Assembly (NCBI GenBank): GCA_013396755.1
Contig: VWZF01003703.1
Location: 356,011 to 420,010, forward strand
Reading direction: 5' to 3'
Length of the DNA stretch: 64,000 bases
From: Sclerurus mexicanus
Taxonomy: Eukaryota > Chordata > Aves > Passeriformes > Furnariidae
The number at the start of each line of letters is the position of its first letter. Positions within the stretch are counted from its first letter, which is position 1. Below, piece by piece: positions 60,601 through 64,000 of the stretch. The notes under the pieces are model-generated. The model was not told the DNA's origin. It did no database searches and was given only the letters and a program-made list of their open reading frames with translations. Both the position numbers and the translations under genes were made by a program.

Positions 60601-63284
60601 CAGGTTCAGCCCCACACTGCTCCTGGGCAGACTGACAGCTGCTGTTGCTGCAGCCTAGTGAGGATGATTGAACACAAACTGTCACATGCTGGGCTAATTT
60701 GAACTCTAAAGCATGATTTGCTCTTAAATAAATGGTGATAATTCAGGTTTGGTAGTTCTTTTGTTGCCCAATGGATTTGGTATGATATAAAACTGTTTTC
60801 TGTTAACCACAATGTTGCAAACCTTTCTGTGGTAAAGAACAAGTCAAATTAAACAGAGCTGTGACAAATGAAAACTTAGTAACAACATTTTTTATGTTGT
60901 ATTTCTCTAGGCTTTGCTTTTTCCTGACAAAATAACATGCATTTATTTTAATAATTGTTTTCCTGATGTGCATGGGCATCTCTAACAGATAAACTACACA
61001 AGGCTGTCAAGTTTTAATGAAAATATTGCCTTTATATCTTGGAGGCCTGGCATGTGGATCTTAAGTTCTCTGCAAATATTTTATCGGACTTTCTGTTATG
61101 AAAGCAAAAGTGCTGTATGTAAGGCAGTGATTTGGGAGGAAAGGCCAGCTCTCAGGTGACCTGTGATAATGCAAATCTTCAGGTTAATTTTTTTTCACAC
61201 AGGGAATGTCCTTGGCCCTCTTCTTCTCTCAGTTTAATTTTTTGATGTATTTTGAACATTGTACTTGGCAGCTGAGGGCAGATTTGTACAGGTGGGATGC
61301 TCTGGAACCCACTGAGGTCTGTCCTGTGTCTGGAACTGACAGTGAAGCAGCACCAAGCAGGTTTGATGGGAAATGGTTTGTTCCGTGCAAATGCCCAAGA
61401 CTTTCTCAGAAGGCCTTGAAAATTAATGTACTGGCATTTATGATATAGATGGTTCAAACCCAAATATTTATAAGCTGAAACTACAGTTTAACTTTTGGGG
61501 TTTTTTTCCTTTTTTTGGTGTAGCTGACCCAAGCAGTGACCGTGAGAAGACAGAGTTTGTGAATTTGGTGCTGCTTTTTTCGGAATTCACTCGGCATGAT
61601 GTTTTCTCCCATGACGCCTACATGTGCACTTTAATATCTCGTGGAGACTTGTCCATCACTACAGCTCCCAGACCACGTTCCCCTAATGGGGAAGCTGTCG
61701 AGGAACACTATTCAAAGGATCATGATGTGAAACTGGAGGTAATGCTTTGTGCTATTCTCATGGTTTTTGTTTTGTTAAACGTGGGTTTTCAGCGAAGCAT
61801 CAGTATTTCAGATATGAGATACTGGGGGTTTCAATCTGTGTCTCCTTGTCTCTTCTTCTATGAGAAGGCTGAAAAGGATCCATTACATTCCTGTGTATAA
61901 CTGTAAATACTGCTGATTTGGTGCAGATGTACTGAACTGCCAGCTGTCTAGTGATCTGAATAACTCGAGACAAACTGAAAGGCACAGCTCTTAAAGGGCC
62001 AATGTGCTTGAGTTTGCTGTGACTGATACTTGTTTTTTTCCCTGGCAATTATTAGGATCATGGTATTGTGGAACATGTGGGCATTGACTCAGGAACCACT
62101 GGTATTTTTGATGATGCAGACAAGAGCGACTATAAGGCAGATTTTGGTTCAGAATTTCCAGTAGGTTTACCTTTGATTTTTCTGCATGCTTGTGATGCCT
62201 TTGCTGCCCACGGCTCCTGTTGTGTTGCCACTGAATATCCCTCCATGCCCCAGCACCACCTTGCTCCTTCCCTCAATGGCCTTTGGCATCCAGTCTCTGC
62301 TGTTCTGGTGTCAGTGCATCACCTGCATTCTCTGCATCTCTGCTGTGTGCCAGCATGCTCCTCTGTGCTGCCCTGCTTGTCCTGCATACCCACGCACACT
62401 TCTGTCCCTGCTCCCCTTCCTGCCCCCAGTGTTGAGCCCTGTGTGTTACACTGAAGATGAATGAATGTGCAGAGCTCCCCACTTGTTTGACCTCAAGGAC
62501 CCCCATTGACGCCATCTGCCTCTCAATTGATGGTTCTATATTTTGACTCTGTTTTCAAATCAGTTTTCTCCCCTTTTTCCTTTCTGTTCTTCATGGCTCT
62601 TGAATCTCTTGTTTCTTCTTTGGATTTCCCCTTGTTTTGCATGGACTGTCCAGACCTATCACTTGCAGGATATTGGGACCCCATTTCTGCCTGGTATCTG
62701 TCATGTCGGTGGTTTCAAGCATGTCCTTGCCTGTCTACGGTGTCTCTTGTCACCTCCCACTTCCCCCTTCTCCTTATTTCTTTCAGTTGCTGAAACAGCT
62801 CGTTGTGGTTTCTGTGTCACAGTAACATGAGGAGTGTGCAGATTGCTTCAAATCAGAAAGCTTTTTCCCTGACTGAATATCTATCTCTAGGTTAAAACTT
62901 GTCTAATAACCATGGAGATGTGCACTTAGATATAGTATGTTCATGTATCTTAAATCTCAGGCTTGATTGCAATTGCCCTTGCTTTGTCCATCTTTGAGAA
63001 ACCTCAGATATTTAATAAGTAGTTGTAGGCAAGAGCAAATCCTGTCGCTGCTGCTGGATTTCAGAAGCTGGAGGTTACACTTACCTTCAGTCTTTGCTTT
63101 ACATGTCTCAGATCTTTTCTCCGACGCCTGTGGAGTCTTGAGTGTGACCCCTTCCTTTGGCCGAAGAATCTCAGGCACGAGTGACAAGTCAGCCAGGAGG
63201 GAGAGGCTGAGAGAACTGATTTTCCCATCCAACTATGACCTCCTTCGGCACCTGCAGTACGCCACACACTTCCCCATTCCCCTG
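42605..63284 (+). CDS. MED12L: Mediator kinase-module subunit MED12L, 5'- and 3'-partial
   Basis: Exons are 42605-42709, 44503-44688, 45281-45440, 47602-47771, 48404-48514, 48938-49186, 51290-51439, 51955-52054, 52229-52365, 58341-58472, 59447-59573, 61524-61738, 62056-62160 and 63112-63284, about 706 codons. All junctions close in phase except the last exon, which is one base short. MED12L is the paralogue of MED12 and joins CDK8/19 and cyclin C in the Mediator kinase module in the nucleus. Signatures are DELTAVNVKQGF, KLNTFQDTGKKKPQVNA, AWLIKMTCAYY, EYLTWILDVLEKIRP and the LCEWAV motif at 58374-58391. MED12L is preferred over MED12 from sequence and CLRN1 synteny. The start exon is missing and the gene runs beyond the window. 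Confidence 0.95.
48938..49186 (+). CDS. MED12L: MED12L exon with divergent insert
   Basis: Starts YSEEFVQSAYL and FCARRLSLLLSD as in relatives, then the segment after HSPHM (PTAPGAVGGPAQLTCSDS) is Gly/Pro/Ser-rich and unlike the human sequence I recall, before LLYGLSCM at the end. Splice sites and phase are good. Confidence 0.9.
49945..50150 (-). mobile_element. CR1 3'-end fragment in MED12L intron
   Basis: Starts GGATCACAGAATCATGGAAC and continues with the CR1 tail reversed (CATCTCCCCCACCACTCTGG). Confidence 0.6.
53063..53160 (-). mobile_element. CR1 3'-end fragment in MED12L intron
   Basis: Contains AGAATAGTTTGGGTTGGAAG and GGACCTTAAAGACCATGTGG, the classic CR1 end in reverse. Confidence 0.8.
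54050..54135 (+). mobile_element. CR1 3'-end fragment in MED12L intron
   Basis: Plus-oriented tail: ACTTGGCAGTGCTGGGTTAA then GGATCTTAAAGGCCTTTCCC and a GTGATTCT end. Confidence 0.7.
58341..58472 (+). CDS. MED12L: MED12L exon with LCEWAV motif
   Basis: Reads VAPNDEAVVMLLCEWAV then KRSGKHRAMAVAKLLEKRQA. The LCEWAV block names the MED12 family domain that follows the N-terminal part. It follows the largest intron in the window (52,366-58,340). Confidence 0.95.
63112..63284 (+). CDS. MED12L: MED12L exon with one-base frameshift
   Basis: Opens IFSPTPVES in the frame set by the two preceding exons, then meets TGA at 63139-63141. In the other frame the conserved ending RELIFPSNYDLLRHLQYATH and FPIPL follows up to a GTGAGT donor at 63285. 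Length 173 is one less than a multiple of three. A missing base near 63,138 would explain it, either a sequencing error or a real lesion. Confidence 0.88.
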
Positions 63285-64000
63285 GTGAGTGATCAGTGCC
63301 CCACGTTTCCCACCCCCGCAGGAGTGACCTGTGCTTGTGTGCATCGTGGTGCTGCCTGATGGGACAGCGGAGTGTTTCCAGGGAGAGAAGTGTGGTGGTC
63401 ACTGGGGTTCAGGGACAGGCACCACAGTAATCCACTACAACCCAGGGTCTAACAAAAACGTGCTATATAGAATGTTTTATACTGAAGTTGGGTAGATGAA
63501 TGAACACAGAAACATCTGAAATAGCTCTGAACTGTGTGGGACAAGGTGGTGACCCTTCCTTCTCCCCACTCTGTGCTGCTTCCAGCCTGGGCTTTGGCTG
63601 CTGCTGCTATGCTTGTCTGTAGGAACACGAGAACTGGAGGAAGCCCCATGAGTAACATTCTAGATCACAGCCCTCGTGCAGATGGGTTTTTATGTTTTCC
63701 ATAGTGCTGGAAAAAGGCCCCAGACATTGAACAGGCCTCAAACTGGAATGTACTTAAGAATTATTATTTTATTTAAACAACAATGATAACTTTTAACAAT
63801 ATCAAATCCTTTCAGTCCAAGAAGTGTCACGTGAGAGTATTATGTAATAACTCCAGTTTTCTGTCCTTTAAATTTCTTAGCCCGCAAAGTTTGGGTTGTG
63901 ATTTATTGCAGGAGAATTGTTATGAAAATACTAAATGGGCCATTTTGAATGCTTGCTTTGAACATGATTCATATTTTGCTTATTTTACTCAAGGACTAGA
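63285..64000 (+). other. MED12L intron to window end
   Basis: No further exon seen; the next MED12L coding segment should lie beyond base 64000. Confidence 0.5.

Overview
The window reads as a bird chromosome segment. It has bird-type CR1 retroelement fragments, an avian retroviral solo LTR, compact introns, and a gene order that I recognise as that of human 3q25.1: SELENOT (+), ERICH6 (-), SIAH2 (-), MINDY4B (-), CLRN1 (-), MED12L (+). The species is not determinable from the sequence alone. Gene models below were built by hand from protein similarity recalled from known families plus GT/GC-AG splice sites and reading-frame phase. Exon junctions were accepted where phase closes.

Layout. 1-5,995: SELENOT without its first codons, with the in-frame selenocysteine TGA at 1141 and a SECIS-like hairpin in the last exon. 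6,774-11,826: seven phase-consistent exons of ERICH6 on the minus strand, tail-to-tail with SELENOT, including a Glu/Pro/Lys repeat exon and a GC-AG intron; its 5' exon is not visible and a CpG island with a 385-base N gap lies upstream. 16.1-17.1 kb: a degenerate CR1 element. 17,504-18,838: SIAH2 in two exons, with exon 1 cut by a single N next to a TG microsatellite. 21,286-29,138: ten phase-consistent exons of MINDY4B, a pseudo-deubiquitinase lacking the family cysteine. Part of it (exons E to H) is present twice because three overlapping contigs were laid end to end with single N separators. 32,530-36,835: complete CLRN1 in three exons (232 residues). 42,605 to the end: fourteen exons of MED12L, whose first exon is not visible (another N gap sits in the CpG island at 38.7-39.3 kb) and whose last exon in the window carries a one-base frameshift.

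There is no operon-like system here; these are unrelated vertebrate genes in conserved synteny. SELENOT is an ER redox selenoprotein, SIAH2 a ubiquitin ligase, MINDY4B a catalytically dead deubiquitinase relative, CLRN1 a tetraspan hair-cell protein, MED12L a Mediator kinase-module subunit, and ERICH6 a poorly studied glutamate-rich protein. The points most worth a second look are the false duplication in MINDY4B, the MED12L frameshift, the truncated SIAH2 exon, and two candidate unannotated spliced units at CpG islands (minus strand 38.5-39.3 kb; plus strand 12.6-13.6 kb). I saw no convincing new multi-gene system.
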